From Acidimicrobiaceae bacterium (GTDB lineage Bacteria; Actinomycetota; Acidimicrobiia; Acidimicrobiales; UBA8592): a stretch of 35,560 nucleotides of DNA. Both the position numbers and the translations under genes were made by a program. Where the stretch lies: assembly GCA_024641655.1 (NCBI GenBank), contig JAHECR010000034.1, forward strand, positions 1 to 35,560, given 5' to 3'. Every line of letters starts with the position of its first letter. The stretch's first letter is position 1. Below, piece by piece: positions 1 through 7,493 of the stretch. The notes under the pieces were generated by a model. That model had not been told where the DNA came from. It was given only the letters and a program-made list of their open reading frames with translations, and searched no databases.

Positions 1-461
1 TCCGGCAGAGCCATCTGGATCTCGGCCTGGCGCGCGCTTCCTGCCTTGTCGAGGTGGTAATCCACAGCGAAGTAGCCGACGCCGACGAGGAGCGCTGCGC
101 CGATGACGGTCAACAGCGACGGGCCGGTCACCAACAGTGCGATCGCTGCGGCGGTGCCGAGGATCGTGAAGAGGGCCTTGAGCGCCATGGCCTTGGCGAC
201 GTTCCAGGTGGTCTGTTTGCCGGCGAGGGCGATCTTGGCTCGGAGCGCGGCCAGGCGCCCCGGCGGCGTGAGCTTGTTGAGCGCGGCACCCAGCGAGATG
301 AGCGCAGGGCCGATGAGGCGGTCGGTCGCGGACCGCTGCAGGTTCTGTTCGTGGAGGTTGGCAGCAGCGCCGGCGTCGGCCGCCTCGGTGCTGGTCGAGC
401 TGCTGAGCGCCCACAACAGGACGAGGCCTGCTCCGCCGAGAAAGACGATGGCGATGGTCAT
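1..461 (-). CDS. tadC: TadC-like type II secretion F family protein, C-terminus cut by window edge
   Basis: Inner-membrane platform protein of a Tad/Flp pilus, expected to pair with TadB at the base of the assembly machine. The visible 153 residues begin with a hydrophobic segment (MTIAIVFLGGAGLVLLWAL) and then a short soluble stretch. A basic region (residues about 65-82) precedes two adjacent hydrophobic segments at about 88-128. The window stops just after QAEIQMALP, which is where the cytoplasmic helical part of T2SSF proteins begins. The ATG at 461 has GAAGGA six bases upstream. The start lies 21 bases after the tadB stop on the same strand, so it is the fourth gene of the cpaB-tadA-tadB-tadC run. 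The tadC identity rests mainly on operon position plus membrane layout, because most of the conserved domain is outside the window. Confidence 0.75.
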   Translation of the reverse strand, partial: MTIAIVFLGGAGLVLLWALSSSTSTEAADAGAAANLHEQNLQRSATDRLIGPALISLGAALNKLTPPGRLAALRAKIALAGKQTTWNVAKAMALKALFTILGTAAAIALLVTGPSLLTVIGAALLVGVGYFAVDYHLDKAGSARQAEIQMALP

Positions 462-482
462 GTTCGTTCCTTCGAGTCCCGG

Positions 483-1817
483 TCAGTAGACGAATCGTGA
501 GAGGCGCTTCAGCCAGGCACCGCCGGCGAGGAGCAGGACGGCCGACACGACGAGCATGATCTGGCCTTCCGAGGTGGTGACCATCTCGTCGAGGTAGGCG
601 CGGTTGAGGAGGGCGATCATGCCGACCATCGCGGGCGGCAGGATGAACAGGATCATCCCCGAAACGCGGCCTTCGGCACTGAGCGCCTTGACCTGGCCGC
701 GCACCCGGTTGCGGGCTCGAATGGTGTTGCCGACGCGGTCCAAGATGCTGGCGAGGTCACCACCGACCTCGCGATGGATCTCGATGGCGGTCACGACCCA
801 GTTGAAGTCCTGGCTTCCCATGCGGCCGGCGAGGTCCTCGAAGGAGGCACCGAGGTCGCGCCCCAGCCGGGTCTCGGTGATGATGCGCTGGAACTCCTCC
901 GCGGTCGGCGAGTCGGCTTCGTCGGCCACGGTCTGCATCCCCTGGATGACGCTGCTGCCGCCGCGTAGGCTGCCGGCGAGGAGCTGAAGGGTCTCGGGGA
1001 GCTGTTCTGCGAACCGCGCAGAGCGCTTGTCGGCCTTGCGTCCCAGCCCGAACCAGAAGGCGAACGCGACGAATACGCCCAGCGCGAGGCCGAGCACCCA
1101 TCCGACCGTGAGGAAGACGCCGACGGCTGTGGCGAGTGATGCACCCGCGGCAGCAGCGAGCCATTCGCCGGCGCGCATCTGGCTGCCGGCGGCCTCGAGC
1201 TTCTTCGCGATGGTCCGGTCCTTGCCCGCGGCGACGGCAGCCTTCTCGGCGAGCTCGGTGACCGCGCTCTGCATGCCCGCGAGACCGCGGACGCGTGCGG
1301 GCACGCCATCGCGGACAGCGCCGCCGGGCGCCACCGGGTTCGGTGGCGGTTCGGTCGTTTCGGCCGTGTGCTGAGCGTACGCGGCGCCACCGGCCTCGTA
1401 GGCGCCGGCATCGTCTGCCCCGCGGTAGGCGGGGGTTGCGACCGCGACCGGCTCGTCATCGACGGCCGCGAGCGGTTCCTCGATCGTCTCGGGCTCTTCG
1501 AGTGTGCTCCGGTGACGGAGGGCGAGGGCGCCGGCGCCGGCCAGGAGTATGCCGCCGGTCGTCACCCCGGTCGCGATCATGAGCCACAGCGGCAGGCCGT
1601 CCCCCTCGGGGGTGGGGTCGCTCCCGTCGGATTGGGCGGTGTCGAGGCTCCCGCCCTGCACCGACCCGTTGTCGAGGATCACGTCGCTGCGGGCCGGGTC
1701 GGGTTCTTGCGCGCCCACCGCTTGCACGGATCCGGCGAGCACGATCGCAACGAGGGGCAACACCAGCGCGAGGGTGGCGCGACGGCTGCGGTTCGTCGTC
1801 TTGGTGGCTGCGGTCAT
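483..1817 (-). CDS. tadB: TadB-like type II secretion F family protein with N-terminal signal/TM extension
   Basis: Polytopic platform protein of the Tad pilus (444 aa). The C-terminal part (about 230-444) is a standard TadB: a TM pair, the cytoplasmic T2SSF helical bundle with EQLPETLQLLAGSLRGG and ITETRLGRDLG, then two C-terminal TMs ending in KRLSRFVY. The N-terminal part is unusual. It has a signal-peptide-like segment (residues 12-35, ending VGAQ), an acidic Ser/Asp-rich stretch, a TM at about 75-100 and a long Pro/Ala/Glu-rich linker. The ATG at 1817 shares ATGA with the tadA stop (TGA 1814-1816), indicating translational coupling. The same frame stays open far upstream, antisense-like and without a start signal, so I took the coupled ATG. 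Many actinobacterial TadB proteins carry an extracytoplasmic domain before the T2SSF domain; here only a short remnant-like piece is present. Confidence 0.88.
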   Translation of the reverse strand: MTAATKTTNRSRRATLALVLPLVAIVLAGSVQAVGAQEPDPARSDVILDNGSVQGGSLDTAQSDGSDPTPEGDGLPLWLMIATGVTTGGILLAGAGALALRHRSTLEEPETIEEPLAAVDDEPVAVATPAYRGADDAGAYEAGGAAYAQHTAETTEPPPNPVAPGGAVRDGVPARVRGLAGMQSAVTELAEKAAVAAGKDRTIAKKLEAAGSQMRAGEWLAAAAGASLATAVGVFLTVGWVLGLALGVFVAFAFWFGLGRKADKRSARFAEQLPETLQLLAGSLRGGSSVIQGMQTVADEADSPTAEEFQRIITETRLGRDLGASFEDLAGRMGSQDFNWVVTAIEIHREVGGDLASILDRVGNTIRARNRVRGQVKALSAEGRVSGMILFILPPAMVGMIALLNRAYLDEMVTTSEGQIMLVVSAVLLLAGGAWLKRLSRFVY

Positions 1818-3571
1818 TTCGGTGCTCCAACCAGGTCGTGGACCTCGAACAGCGCCGGATCCACCGTCTCTCCGTGCTCGCCGAGCTTGGTGAGCAGCAC
1901 GGGGACCAAGCCGGTGGGGACCAGGCCGCCTGCGTACTTGCCTTCGATGTCGAGCCCGGCGTCGTAGTCGAACACGAAGATGTCGCTCAGTCCGACGGTG
2001 TTGGCATCCATGCCGACGACCTCGGAGATGTGGGTCACGCGGCGGGTGCCGTCCCGGAGGCGGGCGACGTGGACGATGACGTCGACCGCGGAAGCGATCT
2101 GTTCGCGGATCGCCATCATCGGAAGTTCCATCCCTGACATCAGGCAGAGCGTCTCGAGCCGCGCGATCGCGTCGCGTGGCCCGTTCGCGTGCAGCGTCGA
2201 CAGTGATCCGTCGTGGCCGGTGTTCATCGCCTGGAGCATGTCGAGGGCCTCGCCGCTGCGACACTCGCCGATGATCACGCGGTCGGGACGCATGCGCAGC
2301 GAGTTGCGGACGAGGTCCCGGATCGTGATCTGGCCGCGACCTTCCACGTTCGGCGGACGGCTCTCGAGGCGTACGACATGGTCCTGCTTCAACTGGAGCT
2401 CGACGGCATCTTCGATGGTCACGATGCGCTCGTCGGAGGGAATGAAGCTGGAGAGCACGTTGAGCAACGTCGTCTTGCCGGTGCCGGTGCCGCCCGAGAC
2501 GAGAATGTTCGTGCGCCCGCGCACGCACGCGTGGAGGAAGGAGACCGAGGTCGGCGTGAGCGTGCGGAACGACACCAGGTCGTCCACTGTCAGCGCTTCC
2601 TTGGCGAACTTGCGGATCGTCAGACTCGGGCCGTCGACCGCGAGGGGAGGGACCACCGCGTTGACCCGGGACCCATCGGGCAGGCGGGCGTCGACCATCG
2701 GCGAGGACTCGTCGATGCGGCGTCCGACCTTGGACACGATGCGCTCGATCACCTGCCGGAGGTGGGCTTCGGTGACGAACTTCGAGTTGGTGCGCCGGAG
2801 CTTGCCGTTGCGCTCGATGTAGATGCTGTTGAGCCCGTTGACCATGATCTCGGTCACCGTCTCGTCTTCGAGGAAGGGCTCGATCGGTCCGTGCCGGAGC
2901 ACGTCGTTGATCAGGTCACGGCTCAGTAGCTCGTGCTCGGCGGGGCTCAGCCGGGTGCTCTGTTCGAACAGCCACCCCCCGAGCTCGGTGATGACATAGG
3001 ACTCGATCTGCTCCTCGGTGAGCGATCGGTCGTACAGCCGCGTCCCCATCCGCTCGATCAGGGCGTCGCGGGCTGCGATCTTGAGCTCGAGGAGCTGCGG
3101 CGGGAGCTGGGGGTTCTCGAGCAGGACCGGGAGGAGGTCCTCACGGGAGGCCTCTCCTGGCGCTTCGACGGGCTCCGGGTGGTTCGCCACGGTCGCCGGC
3201 GAGGTTGCCGGCGAGGTTGCCGGCGAGGCCGAGGCGGTGGCGGGCTCGGTGCCGGAGGTCGGGGCGTCGGCGGTCGTGGCGCCCGAGGACGCTGGATCGG
3301 AGGGCATGCCGGTCGGGGCGTCGGGTGCGGAGCCAGGCGCGGCCGGCGCCGCGGGTCGGGCCTCGGAGTCGGCGATCACCCACGAGGGTCTCGGGGGTGG
3401 CGCCGGCATCCACGAGCTCAAGGGCTCGGGAGCATCGGGGAGGCCGCCGACTCCGTCGTGGGCCGCGTCGAAGGAGGGGAACGGCGCGGACGTTGCGTCG
3501 GCGAGGTCCTCGTCGGTGACCGACCCTTCGTCTGCGTCGCCCGTCGAGAGGCGGCGGCGTCCCGATGACAC
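1814..3571 (-). CDS. tadA: TadA/CpaF-family pilus assembly ATPase
   Basis: Cytoplasmic hexameric ATPase that powers Flp/Tad pilus assembly (585 aa). Residues 1 to about 145 are Pro/Ala/Ser/Thr-rich and probably disordered. From about 147 on comes the CpaF domain: EIMVNGLNSIYIERNGK (240-257), RIDESSPMVDARLPDGSRVN, and the Walker A GGTGTGKTT near 360-368. Further on are the Walker B/Asp-box region RPDRVIIGECRSGEALDML and the His-box STLHAN. The GTG start at 3571 lies 3 bases after the cpaB stop, with GAGGG upstream, and the gene overlaps tadB by 4 bases. A 12-base unit repeated three times (3192-3227) encodes ATSP/ATSP/ATSP in the disordered N-terminus, where length variation would be harmless. 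Family assignment is secure; the symbol tadA versus cpaF is convention. Confidence 0.93.
   Translation of the reverse strand: MSSGRRRLSTGDADEGSVTDEDLADATSAPFPSFDAAHDGVGGLPDAPEPLSSWMPAPPPRPSWVIADSEARPAAPAAPGSAPDAPTGMPSDPASSGATTADAPTSGTEPATASASPATSPATSPATVANHPEPVEAPGEASREDLLPVLLENPQLPPQLLELKIAARDALIERMGTRLYDRSLTEEQIESYVITELGGWLFEQSTRLSPAEHELLSRDLINDVLRHGPIEPFLEDETVTEIMVNGLNSIYIERNGKLRRTNSKFVTEAHLRQVIERIVSKVGRRIDESSPMVDARLPDGSRVNAVVPPLAVDGPSLTIRKFAKEALTVDDLVSFRTLTPTSVSFLHACVRGRTNILVSGGTGTGKTTLLNVLSSFIPSDERIVTIEDAVELQLKQDHVVRLESRPPNVEGRGQITIRDLVRNSLRMRPDRVIIGECRSGEALDMLQAMNTGHDGSLSTLHANGPRDAIARLETLCLMSGMELPMMAIREQIASAVDVIVHVARLRDGTRRVTHISEVVGMDANTVGLSDIFVFDYDAGLDIEGKYAGGLVPTGLVPVLLTKLGEHGETVDPALFEVHDLVGAPK
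3192..3227. repeat. 12-bp tandem repeat (3 copies) inside tadA
   Basis: Three copies of a 12-base unit (gttgccggcgag, first copy gtcgccggcgag) lie end to end. They encode SPAT-type repeats in the low-complexity N-terminal region of the ATPase. The unit length is a multiple of three, so copy-number change would keep the frame. Confidence 0.85.
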
Positions 3572-3574
3572 GTA

Positions 3575-4402
3575 TCAGCCCTCGGAAGCAATGGCAGTCG
3601 ATGCGGCTGCGCCGGTGCCGTCGAGGGTCACGACGACGTTGTCGCGCTGGCGGATCTCACTGCCGTCGGTGGCGGCCTGCTCACCCTGGCGAGCGAGCCA
3701 AACCCGTCCGAACTCGACGGCGTACGCGAGGCGCTCGAGGTCATCGACCTGCACGCCGACGGTCACGAACAGGCGACTCGTCGGGGCGAGCGACGGCGCA
3801 AGGGCGTCGTTGGAGAGCTGCGCTTCGGAAAGCACCTGTTCGGTCTGGACGTTCGTCACCAGGACGTGCTCGGCGACGGTGACGGTCTGCCCGGGCTCGC
3901 CGTCGGCAGGATCGAAGGAACCCACGACCGCGACGTACTGGCCGACACGAACCGTTCCGCCCACGACGCGTTGGGGATCGAGCGCGAAGGTGAACTCGAA
4001 GAGGCCGGGATCGACGTTGGGCAGGGCGCTCATGGACTGGGCGCCGGGAACCACGAAGTCCGACGCGGTGAGCTGGGTGCCGGCGGGAACGCTGCGCACC
4101 GTGACGTTGCCGGCATCGGCGACCGCCTGGAGCGCATCGATGCTGGTCACCGCACCCGGCTGGAGCTGATCGGCGCGCACCTGCCTGGTTCCGACGAACA
4201 CGTAGGCGTTCTCGACGAGGCTCGCAGCGCTCGTGTCACGCGTGATGTCCTTGCTCGCGACCAGCACGTCGACGAGCTCCACAGGGGCCTCGGTGGCCTC
4301 CGACTCGGAGCTCCCGGAGTTCTGCCAAAGCAACGCGCCGCCCACGAGCGCAAGGATCGCCGCCGCGGCGATGCCGAGGACTCTCGTGTTTCCTGACTTC
4401 AT
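3575..4402 (-). CDS. cpaB: CpaB/RcpC-like SAF-domain pilus assembly protein
   Basis: First gene of the Tad operon. CpaB/RcpC proteins sit outside the membrane, carry a SAF domain and are thought to help the outer parts of the pilus machine or bind glycan. The 275-aa product has an N-terminal anchor (TRVLGIAAAAILALVGGALLW, about 6-26). A SAF-like domain follows (VDVLVASKDITRDTSAASLVENAYVFVGTRQV), with the conserved turn VRSVPAGTQLTASDF further along. The C-terminal half is an RcpC-type beta domain (DPQRVVGGTVRVGQYVAVVGSF). The ATG at 4402 has GGAGGG at ideal spacing; an in-frame start 27 codons upstream lacks a good ribosome site and would add a proline-rich leader before the anchor, so I rejected it. 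The stop is 3 bases before the tadA start. Confidence 0.85.
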   Translation of the reverse strand: MKSGNTRVLGIAAAAILALVGGALLWQNSGSSESEATEAPVELVDVLVASKDITRDTSAASLVENAYVFVGTRQVRADQLQPGAVTSIDALQAVADAGNVTVRSVPAGTQLTASDFVVPGAQSMSALPNVDPGLFEFTFALDPQRVVGGTVRVGQYVAVVGSFDPADGEPGQTVTVAEHVLVTNVQTEQVLSEAQLSNDALAPSLAPTSRLFVTVGVQVDDLERLAYAVEFGRVWLARQGEQAATDGSEIRQRDNVVVTLDGTGAAASTAIASEG

Positions 4403-4522
4403 GGGTCCCTCCGAGGGGTCCGCCGGGTACGCCCCGGGTGCAGGAGGCAACCCTCCCGCGACGTGGGGTCCAATCGGCCCCAACCCCGTGCAGTTGAGTG
4501 GTTGCCGCGCTCCTGCCCGGGC

Positions 4523-4539
4523 CCGGCGAGCCGCGCCGG
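4523..4539 (-). terminator. Weak hairpin downstream of hemH
   Basis: CCGGCG and CGCCGG form a 6-bp stem with a 5-base loop, about 25 bases past the hemH stop on the minus strand. No T-run follows. The 4403-4561 gap otherwise shows no clear promoter hexamer for cpaB. Weak call. Confidence 0.25.
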
Positions 4540-4561
4540 CGTGCCTACCCGCTACGGATGT

Positions 4562-5584
4562 TCAGCGAGTGGGGCGGGACACGCTCGGGCGTCGGGGGAT
4601 CTCGCAGCAGCCGGCGGGACAGCTCCAGGGGGCATCGACCGCGGAGAGGGGAGGGCGACCATCGAGATGCTCGGCGACGAGCGCGGCGAGTCCGGCCACG
4701 AACTCGTGGTGGGTGCCCGCCGTCGGCGTGCGGTGCATCGTGAGGCCGAGCTCGGTGGCGTGGCTCGCGGCCTGCGTGTCGAGGTCGTAGACCACCTCCA
4801 TGTGGTCCGAGACGAAACCCAAGGGGGTCACCACGACGGTGGACACGCCCTCGGCGGCTACCGCGTCGAGGTGATCGACGATGTCGGGTCCCAGCCACGG
4901 CACCTCGGGTGGACCGCTCCGACTCTGGAACGCGAGGTCGAACGGTTGCCCCGGAGCCACGCGCCCGGTGACCGCAGTGGCCGCCGCCCGCAGCTGCTCG
5001 ACGTAGGGCGATGTCGTTGCCCACGCGGTCGGGATCGAATGGGCGGTGAAGACGAGGCGGGCGCCAGATCGTTCGTCCTGGTTCACCGACGCGAGGGTGG
5101 TCGCGAGCCGGTCCGTGACCGCGTCGAGGAAGCCGGGGTGGTTCCAGTAGGGCCGCACCTTGTCGACACGGAGTTCGACATCGGGTCGGGCCGCGACGGC
5201 CGCGTGGAGGTCCTCCCGGTACTGCCGACAGCCGCTGTAGGAGCCGAACGCCGAGGTGACGATCGCGAGGATCCGTCGGTGCCCGTCGGCGATCATTGCG
5301 TCGATCGTGTCGTCCAGCAACGGGTGCCAATTGCGGTTGCCCCAGTACACGGGGAGGCCGATCCCGAGGGAGCCGAGCGCCTCTCGGAGCGCAGCCACGA
5401 GGGCGCGGTTCTGCGCATTGATGGGGCTCACACCGCCGAAGCGCGCGTAGTGCGCGCCGACCTCGAGGAGACGTTCGGTCGGGATGGCGCGGCCCCGGGT
5501 CACGTTCTCGAGGAACGGCAGGACGTCGTCGGGCCCTTCGGGGCCCCCGAACGAGTGCAGCAGCACGGCGTCGTAGGCCGCCAT
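4562..5584 (-). CDS. hemH: Ferrochelatase (probably coproporphyrin ferrochelatase)
   Basis: Inserts Fe2+ into a porphyrin in the last part of haem synthesis. In Actinomycetota the enzyme usually acts on coproporphyrin III (CpfC, coproporphyrin-dependent pathway). The 340-aa product shows the family markers: the N-terminal LLHSFGGPEGPDDVLPFL, GCRQY at 118-122, the catalytic His182 in FTAHSIP, and DHMEVVYDLD with Glu264. Cys119 plus a C-terminal CPAGCC (Cys322, 326, 327) matches the cysteine set that holds a [2Fe-2S] cluster in many actinobacterial ferrochelatases. The ATG at 5584 lies 7 bases beyond the nei stop, so the two genes are probably co-transcribed. No strong Shine-Dalgarno is seen, consistent with coupling. 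Family assignment is very sure; substrate is inferred from lineage. Confidence 0.94.
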   Translation of the reverse strand: MAAYDAVLLHSFGGPEGPDDVLPFLENVTRGRAIPTERLLEVGAHYARFGGVSPINAQNRALVAALREALGSLGIGLPVYWGNRNWHPLLDDTIDAMIADGHRRILAIVTSAFGSYSGCRQYREDLHAAVAARPDVELRVDKVRPYWNHPGFLDAVTDRLATTLASVNQDERSGARLVFTAHSIPTAWATTSPYVEQLRAAATAVTGRVAPGQPFDLAFQSRSGPPEVPWLGPDIVDHLDAVAAEGVSTVVVTPLGFVSDHMEVVYDLDTQAASHATELGLTMHRTPTAGTHHEFVAGLAALVAEHLDGRPPLSAVDAPWSCPAGCCEIPRRPSVSRPTR

Positions 5585-5591
5585 CAGCGCG

Positions 5592-6392
5592 TCACCGGGG
5601 CTGGCACGTGGGGCAGAACCACATCGAGCGGCCCGCGATCTCGATGTGGTCGATGGGCTCCTGGCAGCGACGACAGGGCTCGCCTCCGCGCTTGTAGACG
5701 TAGTGGGCATCCTCGCGTGGCAGCGTGCGGGTGATGCGTCGACCGACGTCGGCGGACTCGACGGTGACGATGCGGTTCCAGCGCTTGCCCCGACGGAGCT
5801 GATCGACGGTGACATCCCACAATCGGCCGGCATCGTCGGCGGACAGTTCACTCGCTCGGCGCTCCGGGTGGATGCCGAGCAGGAAGAGCAGCTCCGAGCG
5901 GTAGACGTTGCCGATGCCCGCGATGATCCCCTGATCGAGGAGCGCGGCTCCGAGCGGGCGATGTGACCCCCGAACCGACGTTGCGAACTGTTCGCGTCGG
6001 CGGGCGCCGCGCCGGAGCGGGTCGGGGCCGAGGGCGGCCACGACCGTCTCGCGGTCCGGAGGCGTGACGACGGCGCAGGTCTGGGGGCCGGTGAGCTGCC
6101 AGGCGACGTCGTCACGCTCGAGGCGAAGACGCACCGTGTCGGACGCCGACTCCATGGCCGGGACCCGGCGGAACTTGCCGATGAGCCCCAGGTGTACGTG
6201 GAGAAGCTCGCCGCTGGACCACCACAGGAACAGGTGCTTTCCCCATGCCTCGGAGCGGTCCAGCAGTTGCCCGTCGAGACGAGCCGCGCCGTTGGTGAAG
6301 CGCCCCTGGGGGGACGACGCGACCACCGCGCCCCCCGCGAGGTCGTCGGCGAGGTCGTCCGCAAGTCGGTGGATGGTGTGGCCTTCGGGCAC
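5592..6392 (-). CDS. nei: Fpg/Nei family DNA glycosylase/AP lyase
   Basis: Base-excision repair enzyme that removes oxidised bases and cuts the abasic site. The 266-aa product starts M-P-E-G-H-T-I-H-R: Pro2 is the Schiff-base nucleophile and Glu3 the acid, both needing to sit right after the initiator. This fixes the GTG at 6392 as the start. The middle carries the helix-two-turn-helix region (LLDQGIIAGIGNVYRSELLF). The C-terminus has a zinc finger, Cys240-x2-Cys243-x16-Cys260-x2-Cys263. The PEGHTIHR beginning is more like actinobacterial Nei-type enzymes than true MutM, so 8-oxoguanine need not be the main substrate. A TACGGT hexamer ends exactly 6 bases before the GTG, suggesting a leaderless mRNA. 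hemH follows 7 bases after the stop. Confidence 0.92.
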   Translation of the reverse strand: MPEGHTIHRLADDLADDLAGGAVVASSPQGRFTNGAARLDGQLLDRSEAWGKHLFLWWSSGELLHVHLGLIGKFRRVPAMESASDTVRLRLERDDVAWQLTGPQTCAVVTPPDRETVVAALGPDPLRRGARRREQFATSVRGSHRPLGAALLDQGIIAGIGNVYRSELLFLLGIHPERRASELSADDAGRLWDVTVDQLRRGKRWNRIVTVESADVGRRITRTLPREDAHYVYKRGGEPCRRCQEPIDHIEIAGRSMWFCPTCQPR

Positions 6393-6398
6393 GAGCGA

Positions 6399-6404
6399 AC
6401 CGTA
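6399..6404 (-). promoter_or_regulatory. Candidate -10 box for leaderless nei mRNA
   Basis: TACGGT on the minus strand, followed by 6 bases and the GTG start. Transcription would begin at or next to the start codon. No Shine-Dalgarno lies in between and no clear -35 box is seen. Confidence 0.5.
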
Positions 6405-6503
6405 GTGGACCGGATCGGTTTCTCCCGGGTCGTGGCTCGGGGCCGGCGCGAATTCCAAGGCGGTCATTTGCCCCCGCGGGCGCGTTGCGATAGCAAGGGC
6501 GGC

Positions 6504-7409
6504 GTGAGCGGACGGAGACCATGCCCCGAACACCGCGCGTTCCGGCGCGGTCGTGGCGCGCTCGCGGTCCTGGTGCTGGCGATGCCGCTCCTGGCGGGTG
6601 GGGCGGCACGGGCGCAAGGCAGCGGTGACGCCCGACCGTTCAGGGATCTGGCCGCAGCCAATGCCGAGCTCGCGGAGGCCAACGACGGTCTCGCCGAAGC
6701 GCTCGAGCGAGTCGACGCCGCGCTCGCGCTCTTCGACGAGCGTCGCACGCTGCGTGCTGATGTCATCGAAGAGGAGCTCGCGCTGGCCACCGCCATCCAG
6801 GCCCACGAGGAGAAGGCACGGCGCCTCGCCGTCGAGGCCTACATGACCGGGCGGGGTCTCAGCGACGCCGCCTACCTGCTCGACTCGGTCTCCGCGAACG
6901 ATTGGGCGTTCCGAACCGGCGTCCTGAGCGAATCCGTCGACGCGGTGGCCGCCAGCTCCCGGTCCTACGTCGAGCTGCGATCGGAAGCGTCTGCCGCGGC
7001 GATCGACCTGGCCGACGCGATCGACGAGGCGGCCCGGGCGATCGAATCGGCGCGTGAGGACGTGAGCCACCTGCGTCGAGTTGTCGCCGATGCCGAGTAC
7101 GTCGTGAGCATCGCCGAGATCCATGCCAAGGCCGATGCGGCCCAGGCCCGCTTCGGTCGTCCCGAGCCCAGCCAACAGCAGTGGCTCGCGCTCCGGCGGT
7201 GCGAATCCACCGAGGTCTACTCCGTCGCAACCGGGAACGGATTCTGGGGCGCGTACCAGTTCACCCTCGCGACGTGGCTGACCGTCGGTGGTGTCGGCTA
7301 CCCGTCGGAGGCGCCGCCCGAGGAGCAGGACGCCAGGGCTCGGCTGCTCTATCACCGGAGGGGCGCGTCGCCCTGGCCCGTCTGCGGGCGGTTCCTGCCC
7401 CAGGATTGA
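6504..7409 (+). CDS. Secreted Rpf-like (transglycosylase-like domain) protein with coiled-coil N-terminus
   Basis: Predicted exported peptidoglycan-acting protein (301 aa). A basic N-terminus and hydrophobic segment (ALAVLVLAMPLLAGGAARAQG) form a signal peptide. Residues about 45-215 are Ala/Glu/Arg-rich heptads, a long coiled coil. The last 75 residues are a resuscitation-promoting-factor/transglycosylase-like domain: W227, the CES motif with putative catalytic Glu234, GFWGAYQFTLATW, GGVGYPSEAPPEEQDARA and the terminal WPVCG (Cys294, likely disulphide partner of Cys233). The GTG at 6504 has AAGGG just upstream and places the signal peptide at the N-terminus; the open frame further upstream is antisense to nei. 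The combination of coiled coil and Rpf-like domain resembles cell-wall hydrolases that are regulated by their coiled-coil part. The role in growth or resuscitation is inference. Confidence 0.85.
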   Translation: MSGRRPCPEHRAFRRGRGALAVLVLAMPLLAGGAARAQGSGDARPFRDLAAANAELAEANDGLAEALERVDAALALFDERRTLRADVIEEELALATAIQAHEEKARRLAVEAYMTGRGLSDAAYLLDSVSANDWAFRTGVLSESVDAVAASSRSYVELRSEASAAAIDLADAIDEAARAIESAREDVSHLRRVVADAEYVVSIAEIHAKADAAQARFGRPEPSQQQWLALRRCESTEVYSVATGNGFWGAYQFTLATWLTVGGVGYPSEAPPEEQDARARLLYHRRGASPWPVCGRFLPQD

Positions 7410-7441
7410 GGTCGCGTTAACGGCCCTTCGGAGCCCGCGAC

Positions 7442-7447
7442 TACAGT
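7442..7447 (+). promoter_or_regulatory. Candidate -10 box upstream of the GT-C-like gene
   Basis: TACAGT, with TTAACG 19 bases upstream as a loose -35. It would give a leader of about 40 bases with GGAG (7485-7488) before the GTG at 7494. An alternative GTG at 7446 lies inside this hexamer, which argues for the later start. Confidence 0.4.
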
Positions 7448-7493
7448 GACCGGCTCTGTCCCCGGCGGCGATGCGAAGGGCCATGGAGTAGCA

